Source: CAYXDO01 sp964463485 (lineage in GTDB: Bacteria; Myxococcota; Kuafuiibacteriia; Kuafuiibacteriales; Kuafuiibacteriaceae). Taken from it: DNA of 22,648 bases. The position numbers were made by a program, and so were the translations under genes. The notes under the pieces are model-generated. The model was not told where the DNA came from. It worked only from the letters and a program-made list of their open reading frames with translations, and ran no database searches. Below, piece after piece: positions 7,719 to 14,462 of the stretch. Every line of letters starts with the position of its first letter. Position 1 is the stretch's first letter. The DNA lies in the NCBI GenBank assembly GCA_964463485.1, contig CAYXDO010000172.1:1-22648 (forward strand), written 5' to 3'.

Positions 7719-8354
7719 ATGCGAATCGGAATCATTGGGTCAGGAATGATGGGCGCGACCCTCGCCAAGCTCTGGGTCAAGGCCGGCCACGAAGTACTCC
7801 TCAGCTCCCGCCACCCGGATGGCCTGAGCCCGATCGTGCGCGGCATCGGGGTCAAAGCCTGCGCGGGATCAGTCGCCGAGGCCGCGGCCTTTGGCGACGC
7901 CGTACTCTTGGCCGTACCCTTCCACGCCTACCCCTCGCTCGGCGCGGCGATCGCGCCGGCCCTGGTGATGAAGCTCGTGCTCGACGCGGGCAACCCGATC
8001 GAACGACGAGACGGAACGATGGCCAAAGAGAGCGCCGACGCCGGCTCGGGCTTGTACACCGCTCGACAGTTTCCGGGAGCTCACGTGGTCAAGGCCTACA
8101 ACACGATCTACTTCGTCACGCTCGAACGAGCCTCCGGACGGCCGCCCCCGAGAGTAGGCGTGCCCCTCGCAGGAGACGATCAGGGTGCGCTCGAGATCGC
8201 AAAGCGGCTCGTCGAGGACTCCGGCTTCGAGCCCGTCGTGGTGGGCTCACTCTCCCGCGCACGCGACTTCGATCCGGGTACGCCGGCGTGGAACTCAGGC
8301 AAGACGGCCGCCGAGCTTCGAGCGCTGCTTGGCGTCCGTGACGAATCGACCTGA
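7719..8354 (+). CDS. NADP-binding reductase, F420-reductase-like
   Basis: A 211-residue soluble protein. It opens with a Rossmann dinucleotide-binding motif, IGIIGSGMMG (residues 3-12), then VLLSSR (26-31), where Ser and Arg after the second strand favour NADP(H). AVLLAVPFHAYPSL and KLVLDAGNP follow, then VVKAYNTIYF near residue 128. This plan is that of the NADPH-dependent F420 reductase/NAD-binding domain 2 group, usually 190-220 residues. The substrate cannot be read from sequence. The start ATG has GGAG eight bases upstream inside a predicted hairpin; more upstream in-frame codons belong to the end of cheR. It follows cheR by 31 bases on the same strand, so it may be co-transcribed, but no known role ties it to chemosensing. 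Confidence 0.8.
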   Translation: MRIGIIGSGMMGATLAKLWVKAGHEVLLSSRHPDGLSPIVRGIGVKACAGSVAEAAAFGDAVLLAVPFHAYPSLGAAIAPALVMKLVLDAGNPIERRDGTMAKESADAGSGLYTARQFPGAHVVKAYNTIYFVTLERASGRPPPRVGVPLAGDDQGALEIAKRLVEDSGFEPVVVGSLSRARDFDPGTPAWNSGKTAAELRALLGVRDEST

Positions 8355-8430
8355 TCGATTTCAAAGGCGGCGAGGACCGAAGAAGCGCGCCCGTGCCCGA
8401 TCCGGCAGAATCGACCTACGCTCCGAAATC
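8355..8430. other. Convergent gap, no clear terminator
   Basis: Seventy-six bases separate the ends of two convergent genes. AATCGA and TCGATT (8344-8349 and 8355-8360) could form a small hairpin over the stop codon of the left gene, but no T-run follows in either direction. GAATCGACCT occurs twice (8343-8352 and 8408-8417). Confidence 0.3.
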
Positions 8431-8805
8431 TCATCTCAGTCGAATCGGCAGGCTCACCGGCAGCGCCTCGTTCCCGCTGGCATCACTCAGCAGGAGCTCG
8501 AGCCGATAAGGTCCGGCCTCCAAAGATCCGACGAATTGGAGCTGTGCGCTGAGCTCCGCTTCGGTCGCTCCCTCACGCAACCCCGAAATCGAGGTGTCCG
8601 CGGAGAGCACGATCCCCGGACCTCTCGCCTCGACGGAGAGTGTCCCGCCCTCGAGATCGCCATCCGGATCCGTACCCATCGCTCGCATGAAGAAGACCTC
8701 CCCGCGGCGAGGTTGGGCCTTGGTCAAGACCGGGTCGCCGAGCGCAGGTGGATTTGGGCTTCCGCAGCCCACGAAGGCCAGAAAACTCATGAGTACGAGT
8801 CTCAT
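8431..8805 (-). CDS. Small lipoprotein, unknown function
   Basis: A 124-residue protein. The N-terminus MRLVLMSFLAFVGCGS is a lipoprotein signal with Cys14 (FVGC) as the likely lipidated residue. The rest is predicted mostly beta, with short strands such as EVFFMRAMGTDPDGDLEGG, LSVEARGPGI and YRLELLLSDASGNEALPVSLPIRL, reminiscent of Ig-like or cadherin-like single domains that contain a D-P-D-G-D turn. Its ATG overlaps the stop of the DUF2330 gene (ATGA), so the two are translated from one message and may act together at the membrane. The longer open frame upstream runs antisense-like through the DUF2330 gene and is not used. Family not recognised. Confidence 0.75.
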   Translation of the reverse strand: MRLVLMSFLAFVGCGSPNPPALGDPVLTKAQPRRGEVFFMRAMGTDPDGDLEGGTLSVEARGPGIVLSADTSISGLREGATEAELSAQLQFVGSLEAGPYRLELLLSDASGNEALPVSLPIRLR

Positions 8806-9908
8806 CGCCTCCTCCAGAGCAACCCGGCGAGCGCGAGGAAGAGCGCGGGCGTGAGCGACGCGCCGGACACCGTTCGGAGCTGTCGGACGTTGGATACGTC
8901 GGGGCGGTTGGGGTCTGAGGTGAAGCCGGGATCGTGAGTCATCTCCGTGGGATCGATACGGGTTCGCAACCTCGTGACATACGCGTGCCGGAGGAGGAGC
9001 TCGTCGAGCACAGGGTCGCCGCCGGACTCGACGAGCGCCGATGGCTGCGCAAACTCCGTGACGAAAGCGCGCCCACCGACCGCGTCGACGGAGCGATCGA
9101 GGGCCGGCAGGTAATCGGCTTCGGCAAAGAGCTGGTTCGAGTCCACCTCGACCTCGCCGAACGGTCCCGGCTCCAAGACCGCTCGGGCATTTCCAAAAAC
9201 CCAGGTGAGGATCTCGAGGTTGGGTAGTGCGGCGATGGAGGTGAGTCTGAGCGGAATGACTGCGCACCCTCGGGACTCCCGATAGGTGAGCTTGATCGGC
9301 TCGATGGATCCAGACGCAGCCTGCGGGCTGAGGCGGAGCGCGAGGAGCTTCATGCCTGCGTCGAGATACGACTGAACGATCTCGTCCGAGCCCGGCGCGA
9401 CCCGATACCCATGAGTCTGTAGCCACAGGTTGAGGTCAGCCGCGCGCTCCCCGGTGATGGTGGCGACCTCGTAAGGACCCACGACCTCTTGCTTCAGCAC
9501 TTCGACGTCCGGAGGCGGCACGAACGACAAGAGCAACTCCGGGTCTCGCGAGTCGAAGAAGCCGCCGTCGCAGCCCCCACCAAAGTCCGCGAGAGCCGTG
9601 GAAGCGCTCGGCGACCCGTCGAACGTGGGCTTCGTCTGTTCATCCAGGAGCTCGAACATCTGGGCGCCGACGCCCACCTCGACCTCGGGCACTTCGGGAA
9701 TAGGGACGACCCACGCAAAATCTTCGTCGGGACCCTGGAACTGAATCTGGATGTAGGCCGAGATGAGATCTCCTTCGATTTCGAAGACGATTTTTTCGGA
9801 CGTTTGAACGACCGGGGCCTGGCTGCAAAAGAACCCCCCGCATGCCAGAGCGAGGCCCGCGTGGGTGACTACGGCGAGCGCTCCGAGCGAAGAAACGAGT
9901 GCTTTCAT
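8802..9908 (-). CDS. DUF2330 exported protein, MYXO-CTERM-like tail
   Basis: A 368-residue exported protein. A signal peptide (1-22, ending ALA) precedes CGGFFCSQAPVVQTSEKIVF, the signature opening of DUF2330, followed by ISAYIQIQFQGPDEDFAWVVP with the family's F-A-W-V-x-P motif near residue 65. Several regions concern strand-rich segments, including a GCDGGFFDSRDPELLLSF loop. The end, LTPALFLALAGLLWRRR, is a hydrophobic helix plus Arg cluster, as in the C-terminal sorting tails of Myxococcota surface proteins. DUF2330 function is not known. It is divergently placed relative to the fusion regulator gene, with 135 bases between starts, and overlaps the following lipoprotein gene. No strong ribosome site precedes the ATG. 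Confidence 0.85.
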   Translation of the reverse strand: MKALVSSLGALAVVTHAGLALACGGFFCSQAPVVQTSEKIVFEIEGDLISAYIQIQFQGPDEDFAWVVPIPEVPEVEVGVGAQMFELLDEQTKPTFDGSPSASTALADFGGGCDGGFFDSRDPELLLSFVPPPDVEVLKQEVVGPYEVATITGERAADLNLWLQTHGYRVAPGSDEIVQSYLDAGMKLLALRLSPQAASGSIEPIKLTYRESRGCAVIPLRLTSIAALPNLEILTWVFGNARAVLEPGPFGEVEVDSNQLFAEADYLPALDRSVDAVGGRAFVTEFAQPSALVESGGDPVLDELLLRHAYVTRLRTRIDPTEMTHDPGFTSDPNRPDVSNVRQLRTVSGASLTPALFLALAGLLWRRR

Positions 9909-10043
9909 GGCGTGACGTACAAGGCAGGATTCGCGGTTGGCGACCTGGCCCGGACGATCGAGGATCGTGAGGTCTCAGTTGATCTTTGAGCCACTTCGGC
10001 CTACGCGAAGCGCATGATTGAGGACCAGACCGGAGGTCAGCCG
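9909..10043. promoter_or_regulatory. Divergent promoter region
   Basis: This is the shared upstream region of the minus-strand DUF2330 gene and the plus-strand fusion regulator, so promoters in both directions are expected. A possible plus-strand pair is TTGATC at 9979-9984 and TACGCG at 10002-10007 (17-base spacing), which is weak. It also holds a palindrome (listed separately) and a 5-bp inverted repeat, CTTCG/CGAAG, near 9993-10009. Confidence 0.35.
9954..9968. promoter_or_regulatory. ACGATC-GAG-GATCGT palindrome, candidate operator
   Basis: A perfect 6-3-6 inverted repeat midway between two divergent genes, one of which encodes a protein with a Crp-type winged helix. Dimeric Crp-family proteins bind palindromes, so autoregulation is possible. 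The sequence does not match the E. coli CRP site. Short palindromes arise by chance in GC-rich DNA. Confidence 0.25.
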
Positions 10044-11744
10044 ATGGAGCGAGATCCAACGGAAGCCCCGGCCGCCTTCGAGCTCGGTTTTGCAGCGGGC
10101 TCCGAGATCTTCGGCGTAGGACAAGAAGCGACGCTCTTCTTCGTCGTACGTTCGGGGATCGTCGAGCTGACGCAGCGCATTCATGGACGGGAGCGGAGAG
10201 TTGGATTCGCAGGTCCGGGCGATCCGATCGGTGAGATCGCGCTGCTTCCCGGTCGCAAACACATGGTCACCGCGCGCGCGTTGGAGCCTGTGGTGGCGTT
10301 GGCTTTGACCACGGCCTCCACGTTGGAGATGGTCGCAGAGCAACCCGAGATCGGGTTGAAGATGTTGCAGAAGCTCACGGAGCGGCTTGCCGAGGCGCAC
10401 GGGCAGCTCGCGACGATGCTCGAGCGCGAGTCGGTCGTTCGCGTGGCCCAGACTCTCTCCGCGATCGCCGATACGCAAAAGAACGAGACTCTGCCCAACG
10501 GCGTCCGAATGGTCCGAGTCAGAAACGAAGACCTCGCCGCCTTCGCCCGCATCGACGCAGCGAGCTTACTCGACGTGCTGGCGATCTTGGGGGAGAAGGG
10601 CATGGCGCGCCGAAGGGACTTCGGCACGCTGCTCGTCTCCTCCCGTGTGGAGCTCGAGGCCTTCGTAGATCGGATGGTGGGCGTTCGACATCGAACGCGA
10701 GTCCTCCTCGTCGACGACTCCGTGCTGTTTCGACGAGTGTTGAAGACCGCCCTCGAGACTCTGCCCGACATCAGCATCGTAGGAACGGCATCAGACGGGC
10801 ACGAGGCGCTCAAGGCGGTGCGCGCGCTTCGGCCCGACGTCATCGTGATGGACGTCCAGATGCCCGTGCTGAATGGGATCGAGGCTACTCGCTCGATCAT
10901 GGCCGAGATTCCGACTCCCATACTCATCCTCACTTCACTGGCCGACGAAGACGACGGTTCGCTCACGTTCGAGGCGCTTCGGGCCGGAGCGGTCGCGTTG
11001 TGGCCCAAACCCACCGAGATTCCGATGCCTGGGAAGGACGTCGCGCGGCTTGGAGACGAGCTCAGAAAGCTCTCGGAGGTGGACGTGGGTCGAGTGAGTG
11101 CGCCGACGCTCATTCAGCCTGGTCAAGCCGAGCCCGGTACGGGAGCGGCCAAGAGGATCGCGATCGTAGCCGAGGCGGGCGGCCCTCAGGCGTTGGCTTG
11201 GCTCTTTGCACACCTCCCCAGCGACTTCGCCGGGCAGATCCTCCTCGCCCAGCAGCTCGAGGCGGCCCATTACAAGACCCTCGCGGAGTGGCTCACGGCT
11301 TACGGTCACCTGAAGTGTCGGTTGGCAGTAGGGGGCGAGTCGTTCGAGCCGGGGGTCGTGTTGGTGTCGCCGCCGGGCTTCGATCTCATCGTGAATCCGG
11401 ACGGCACGGTCGGGTTGGACAAGTGGGTTGCGGACGTCGGTCCGGCGCCCGGCAATCACCTGCTCGAGTCGCTGGCGTTGTTCGAGGGGCCGTCGAGCCT
11501 TGGAATCATCCTCTCTGGAGGTGGGTCGGACGGAGCGCAGGGCCTCCGCATGCTTCGCGACGCGGGTGGTCTGGCGTTCGTCCAGCACCCAGGGGATGCG
11601 GTGGTAGACTCGATGCCTCGGGCGGCGCTGAGGACCGTGCCGGAGGCACGTGTCTTCGGGTTGAGTGAGTTGCCCAGTCTCATGATCCAGCTGACTTCTG
11701 GAAGACCGCCCCAAAAGCCTCGCGCGGAGACGACGGGGAGCTGA
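10044..11744 (+). CDS. cNMP-fold/Crp-HTH/receiver/pseudo-CheB fusion regulator
   Basis: A 566-residue four-part protein. Residues 10-125 form a cyclic-nucleotide-binding-like fold (GDPIGEIALLPG near 59-70), followed by a helix. Residues 129-210 form a Crp-type winged helix (RVAQTLSAIA, then NEDLAAFARIDAASLLDVLAIL as the helix-turn-helix). The receiver (217-335) has Asp224/Asp225, phospho-acceptor Asp270 (VMDVQMPVLNG) and a WPKP lysine. Residues 374-553 resemble a CheB esterase domain, but the catalytic Ser of G-A-S-T-G-G is Glu377 (VAEAGGPQAL), and the His of QHM is Gln404 (AQQLE); only Asp496 (SGGGSDGAQG) of the triad remains. It should bind DNA and receive phosphate, probably from the local CheA, without esterase activity. 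ATG 10044 is preferred over ATG 10014 because GGAGG lies seven bases before it. The next gene, a receptor, follows after 26 bases. Confidence 0.85.
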   Translation: MERDPTEAPAAFELGFAAGSEIFGVGQEATLFFVVRSGIVELTQRIHGRERRVGFAGPGDPIGEIALLPGRKHMVTARALEPVVALALTTASTLEMVAEQPEIGLKMLQKLTERLAEAHGQLATMLERESVVRVAQTLSAIADTQKNETLPNGVRMVRVRNEDLAAFARIDAASLLDVLAILGEKGMARRRDFGTLLVSSRVELEAFVDRMVGVRHRTRVLLVDDSVLFRRVLKTALETLPDISIVGTASDGHEALKAVRALRPDVIVMDVQMPVLNGIEATRSIMAEIPTPILILTSLADEDDGSLTFEALRAGAVALWPKPTEIPMPGKDVARLGDELRKLSEVDVGRVSAPTLIQPGQAEPGTGAAKRIAIVAEAGGPQALAWLFAHLPSDFAGQILLAQQLEAAHYKTLAEWLTAYGHLKCRLAVGGESFEPGVVLVSPPGFDLIVNPDGTVGLDKWVADVGPAPGNHLLESLALFEGPSSLGIILSGGGSDGAQGLRMLRDAGGLAFVQHPGDAVVDSMPRAALRTVPEARVFGLSELPSLMIQLTSGRPPQKPRAETTGS

Positions 11745-11770
11745 GTGGCGTAGAAGCGCCCGGAGGGAAA

Positions 11771-13105
11771 ATGGCCACGAAGGGACGCGAAACTCTGGAG
11801 ACTCTCTCCAGAACGCTTTTCACTAGACTCTTGGGCGGCGCGGCCGCCTTCGCTTTGCTGCTCGTGGCGCTCGCGGTGGCACTCACCGGCCACGCCGTCG
11901 ATACTCAGGTCAAGCTCCAGAGTGTCCGCCTCGACGAGCTCGGGTCCAGCTCCGCGAGCTTCGGGGCGCAAATCGCTGCGCCGTTCGTCGAGTTCGACCA
12001 GCCCGACGAAGTCAGGCGTGTGGCCGCCCAAATGTTGGCGAGCACACCGGGAGCGCGATTCGCCGCTGTCACGACCGTGACCGGGTCGGTCGTCGCCGCC
12101 ATGCCGCCGGGCTTCATTCCCTCGACGATCTCGGAGCCTACAGATGAGATCGTCGGCAGCGCTCGGGTGCGCCACTTCTTCGCCCGAATCCCGAGCAAGA
12201 GCGGTGACGGGCATCGGTTTCACATCGGCATCGATCGCAATCCGATCGAAACGGAGATCGCCGAGCTGAGGAACGCGAGCCTCGTCTGGACGATGAGCGC
12301 GCTCGTCATCGGGGTCGGCTTCACGGCCATCGGCTTTTTGTGGATCATTCGCCTCGCCCGTCAGCTCTCGACCGTCACGGAGGGTATGAAGGCGAACGAC
12401 AGCTTGATCGCCCAGACCGCGCAGGAGCTTCACGCTTCGGCCGCCGAGATTCACGCGGTTGCCAAGCGGACGGAGGAGCACGCCGCGGACGAGGCTGCCG
12501 CGGTCGACGAGACTCGGCGAACCATGCGCGCGCTGCTCGAGTCCGCCAACGACATCGCGGAGAGCGCCCGAGCGGTGGCCGAGATCGCACAAGAGACTTC
12601 CGGAGCGACCTCGGTGACGGCGGAGCGGATCGCGACCCTGAACGCCCAAGCCATTCGCATCGGGGACGTGAGCGAGGCGATTCAGTCCATCGCCGACAAG
12701 AGCGAGTTGCTGGCGCTCAATGCCGCGCTCGAAGGAGCCCGAGCAGGAGAAGACGGAAGAGGGTTCGTGCTGGTCGCGGCCGAGATGCGCCGACTGACCG
12801 AGTCGGTCATGAATGCGGCCCACGAAATCAAGCAGCTCTCGGCCGAGATTCGCGAGCTCTCCCAGTCCGCCGTACTCGCCACGGAGCAGAGTGAGAAGCT
12901 GTCGACCAAGAATAGCGAGACAGCCCGGCGGATCACGCTGATCACGAGCCAGCAGCGATCGGCGACCGAGCAAGTCACCCAGAGTATGGACGAGATCCAA
13001 GAATACACTCAGCAGGCGCTGAGTGGAGCCAAGCAGGCCAAGTCCACGGCCGCGGACCTCGCCCGCACCTCCGAGGGACTCACACGAACGCTGGGAGCGA
13101 GCTGA
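11771..13105 (+). CDS. Methyl-accepting chemotaxis protein 1, HAMP-less
   Basis: A 444-residue chemoreceptor with GGAGGG four bases before the ATG. Two membrane helices, about 19-40 and 171-193, bracket a periplasmic sensor region of roughly 130 residues. Helix 2 leads almost directly (LARQLSTVTEGMKAND) into a coiled coil, with no HAMP-like 50-residue unit. The signalling hairpin tip is IQSIADKSELLALNAALEGARAGEDGRGFVLVAAEMRRL (residues 304-342), very close to the canonical CheA/CheW contact tip. Each arm has about 120 residues, near 17 heptads. There is no C-terminal pentapeptide for CheR tethering. It follows the fusion regulator and touches a paralogous receptor, so it is probably sensed by the CheA encoded 6 kb upstream. 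Ligand unknown. Confidence 0.92.
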   Translation: MATKGRETLETLSRTLFTRLLGGAAAFALLLVALAVALTGHAVDTQVKLQSVRLDELGSSSASFGAQIAAPFVEFDQPDEVRRVAAQMLASTPGARFAAVTTVTGSVVAAMPPGFIPSTISEPTDEIVGSARVRHFFARIPSKSGDGHRFHIGIDRNPIETEIAELRNASLVWTMSALVIGVGFTAIGFLWIIRLARQLSTVTEGMKANDSLIAQTAQELHASAAEIHAVAKRTEEHAADEAAAVDETRRTMRALLESANDIAESARAVAEIAQETSGATSVTAERIATLNAQAIRIGDVSEAIQSIADKSELLALNAALEGARAGEDGRGFVLVAAEMRRLTESVMNAAHEIKQLSAEIRELSQSAVLATEQSEKLSTKNSETARRITLITSQQRSATEQVTQSMDEIQEYTQQALSGAKQAKSTAADLARTSEGLTRTLGAS

Positions 13106-14448
13106 TGGGCCCCTCCGCGATCAACGGGAGGAAGGTTCTCGAAGCGCTGGCGAAGTCACTGTCCGCTCGAATTCCGGCCGGCGCGCTCGTGATGTCGATC
13201 CTCATGATGGGGATCGCGTTCGTCCTGACCTCCCGGGAAATCGACAACCGAAGGGGGCTCCTCGTCGCTGCTTTCGACGCGGAGGCCGCCCGCACTCTCC
13301 GCCTCGGAGCTCACTTGGTCTCCGGCGCCATCGATCGGGTCGAGCTGGCTCGGCTGCCGGAGGCGTTGGCCAAGATCTCGGAGGGCAGCTCGGAGGTCGT
13401 CTTCGCCGCGGTGTCGGACGCTGACGGGAAGCTCCTCGCCGTCTACCCCGCCTCGGAGCCCGTGATCGTTCGGGCGGCTACGGCGGACATAGACTCTCGG
13501 AGCCGCAAGGTTCGTCACTTCGTTTACCCATTCAAAGTCGAGTCGGGACAGACTCATCACCTTCACCTCGGCCTCGACAAGCAAGCCCTGGAAGCGGAGA
13601 CGTCGGCGGCCGCTCGCACGAGCAGGTTCCAGGCGGCCGGAGGCGTCGTCGTGATGAGTGTGCTCATCGTGCTCGCGACCCTCTGGCTCATCGGACAGTC
13701 GCGGCGGATCTCCAAAGTCGCGGTCGGCATGAAGGAAGCCGACGAGCTCGTCGCCCAGGTCGCGCAGGAGCTCCGTGCGTCCGCGGGGGAGATCCTCGCG
13801 GTCGCGCGGAGGACGGAGGAGCAGTCGAGCGACGAAGCCGCCGCGGTCGACGAGACGCGACGCACCATGGCTGCGCTCCTCGATGCGGCGAGCGAAATCG
13901 CCGAGAGCGCTCGGGCCGTCGCGGAGATCGCGACCGAGTCGTCCGGAGCCACCGAGCTCACCGCGGACCGAATCGCGACCCTCAGCACCCAGGCCATCCG
14001 CATCGGGAGTGTGAGTGATACGATCGAGTCGATCGCGGACAAGAGCGAGCTGTTGGCGCTGAACGCCGCGCTCGAGGGTGCGCGGGCCGGAGAGTCCGGG
14101 CGCGGGTTCGTGTTGGTCGCGGCGGAGATGCGCAGGCTCGCTGAGTCTGTGTTGTCGGCGGCCGGCGAAATCAAGAAGCTCTCGATCGAGGTCAGGGACC
14201 TATCGCAGGCCGCCGTCTTGGCTACCGAGCAAAGTCAAAAGCTCTCGTCCCGCAACAGCGACACCGCCAAGCGCATCACACTCATCACGTCGCAGCAGCG
14301 CAGCGCTACCGAACAAGTCACCGAGAGTATGAACGAGATTCAGCAATTCACGCAGCAAGCCCTGAGCGGATCGCGCGAGGCCAAAGCCACCGCGGCGGAG
14401 CTCGCCAAGACGGCGGAGCGACTCTCGAACGTGCTCAGCGCGGAGTAA
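13105..14448 (+). CDS. Methyl-accepting chemotaxis protein 2, HAMP-less
   Basis: A 447-residue paralogue of the preceding receptor; its ATG shares one base with the upstream stop (TGATG). Membrane helices are about 24-42 and 178-196, with a 135-residue periplasmic part between them. The cytoplasmic part is strongly alike: the tip (IESIADKSELLALNAALEGARAGESGRGF, residues 307-335) and the block RITLITSQQRSATEQVT are the same or nearly the same in both proteins. Sensor regions are diverged but keep a common pattern (V-R-H-F then H-x-H-x-G-x-D near residues 137-158), so the pair arose by tandem duplication. No HAMP domain is visible. Both probably share one array with CheA/CheW, giving two inputs to one pathway. 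Confidence 0.92.
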   Translation: MGPSAINGRKVLEALAKSLSARIPAGALVMSILMMGIAFVLTSREIDNRRGLLVAAFDAEAARTLRLGAHLVSGAIDRVELARLPEALAKISEGSSEVVFAAVSDADGKLLAVYPASEPVIVRAATADIDSRSRKVRHFVYPFKVESGQTHHLHLGLDKQALEAETSAAARTSRFQAAGGVVVMSVLIVLATLWLIGQSRRISKVAVGMKEADELVAQVAQELRASAGEILAVARRTEEQSSDEAAAVDETRRTMAALLDAASEIAESARAVAEIATESSGATELTADRIATLSTQAIRIGSVSDTIESIADKSELLALNAALEGARAGESGRGFVLVAAEMRRLAESVLSAAGEIKKLSIEVRDLSQAAVLATEQSQKLSSRNSDTAKRITLITSQQRSATEQVTESMNEIQQFTQQALSGSREAKATAAELAKTAERLSNVLSAE

Positions 14449-14462
14449 GGCAGAGCGACAAC

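Noticed and set aside
8344..8360. AATCGA/TCGATT inverted repeat as a terminator
   Set aside because: Only six pairs, overlaps a stop codon and no T-run follows on either strand.
10014..10043. Earlier ATG for the fusion regulator
   Set aside because: No ribosome site before it; ATG 10044 has GGAGG seven bases upstream and the fold begins after it.
11456..13000. 514-codon minus-strand frame opposite the fusion gene end and MCP1
   Set aside because: Covers two well-supported plus-strand genes and the gap between them; repeated LGD/RRH runs mirror coiled-coil codons of the receptor.
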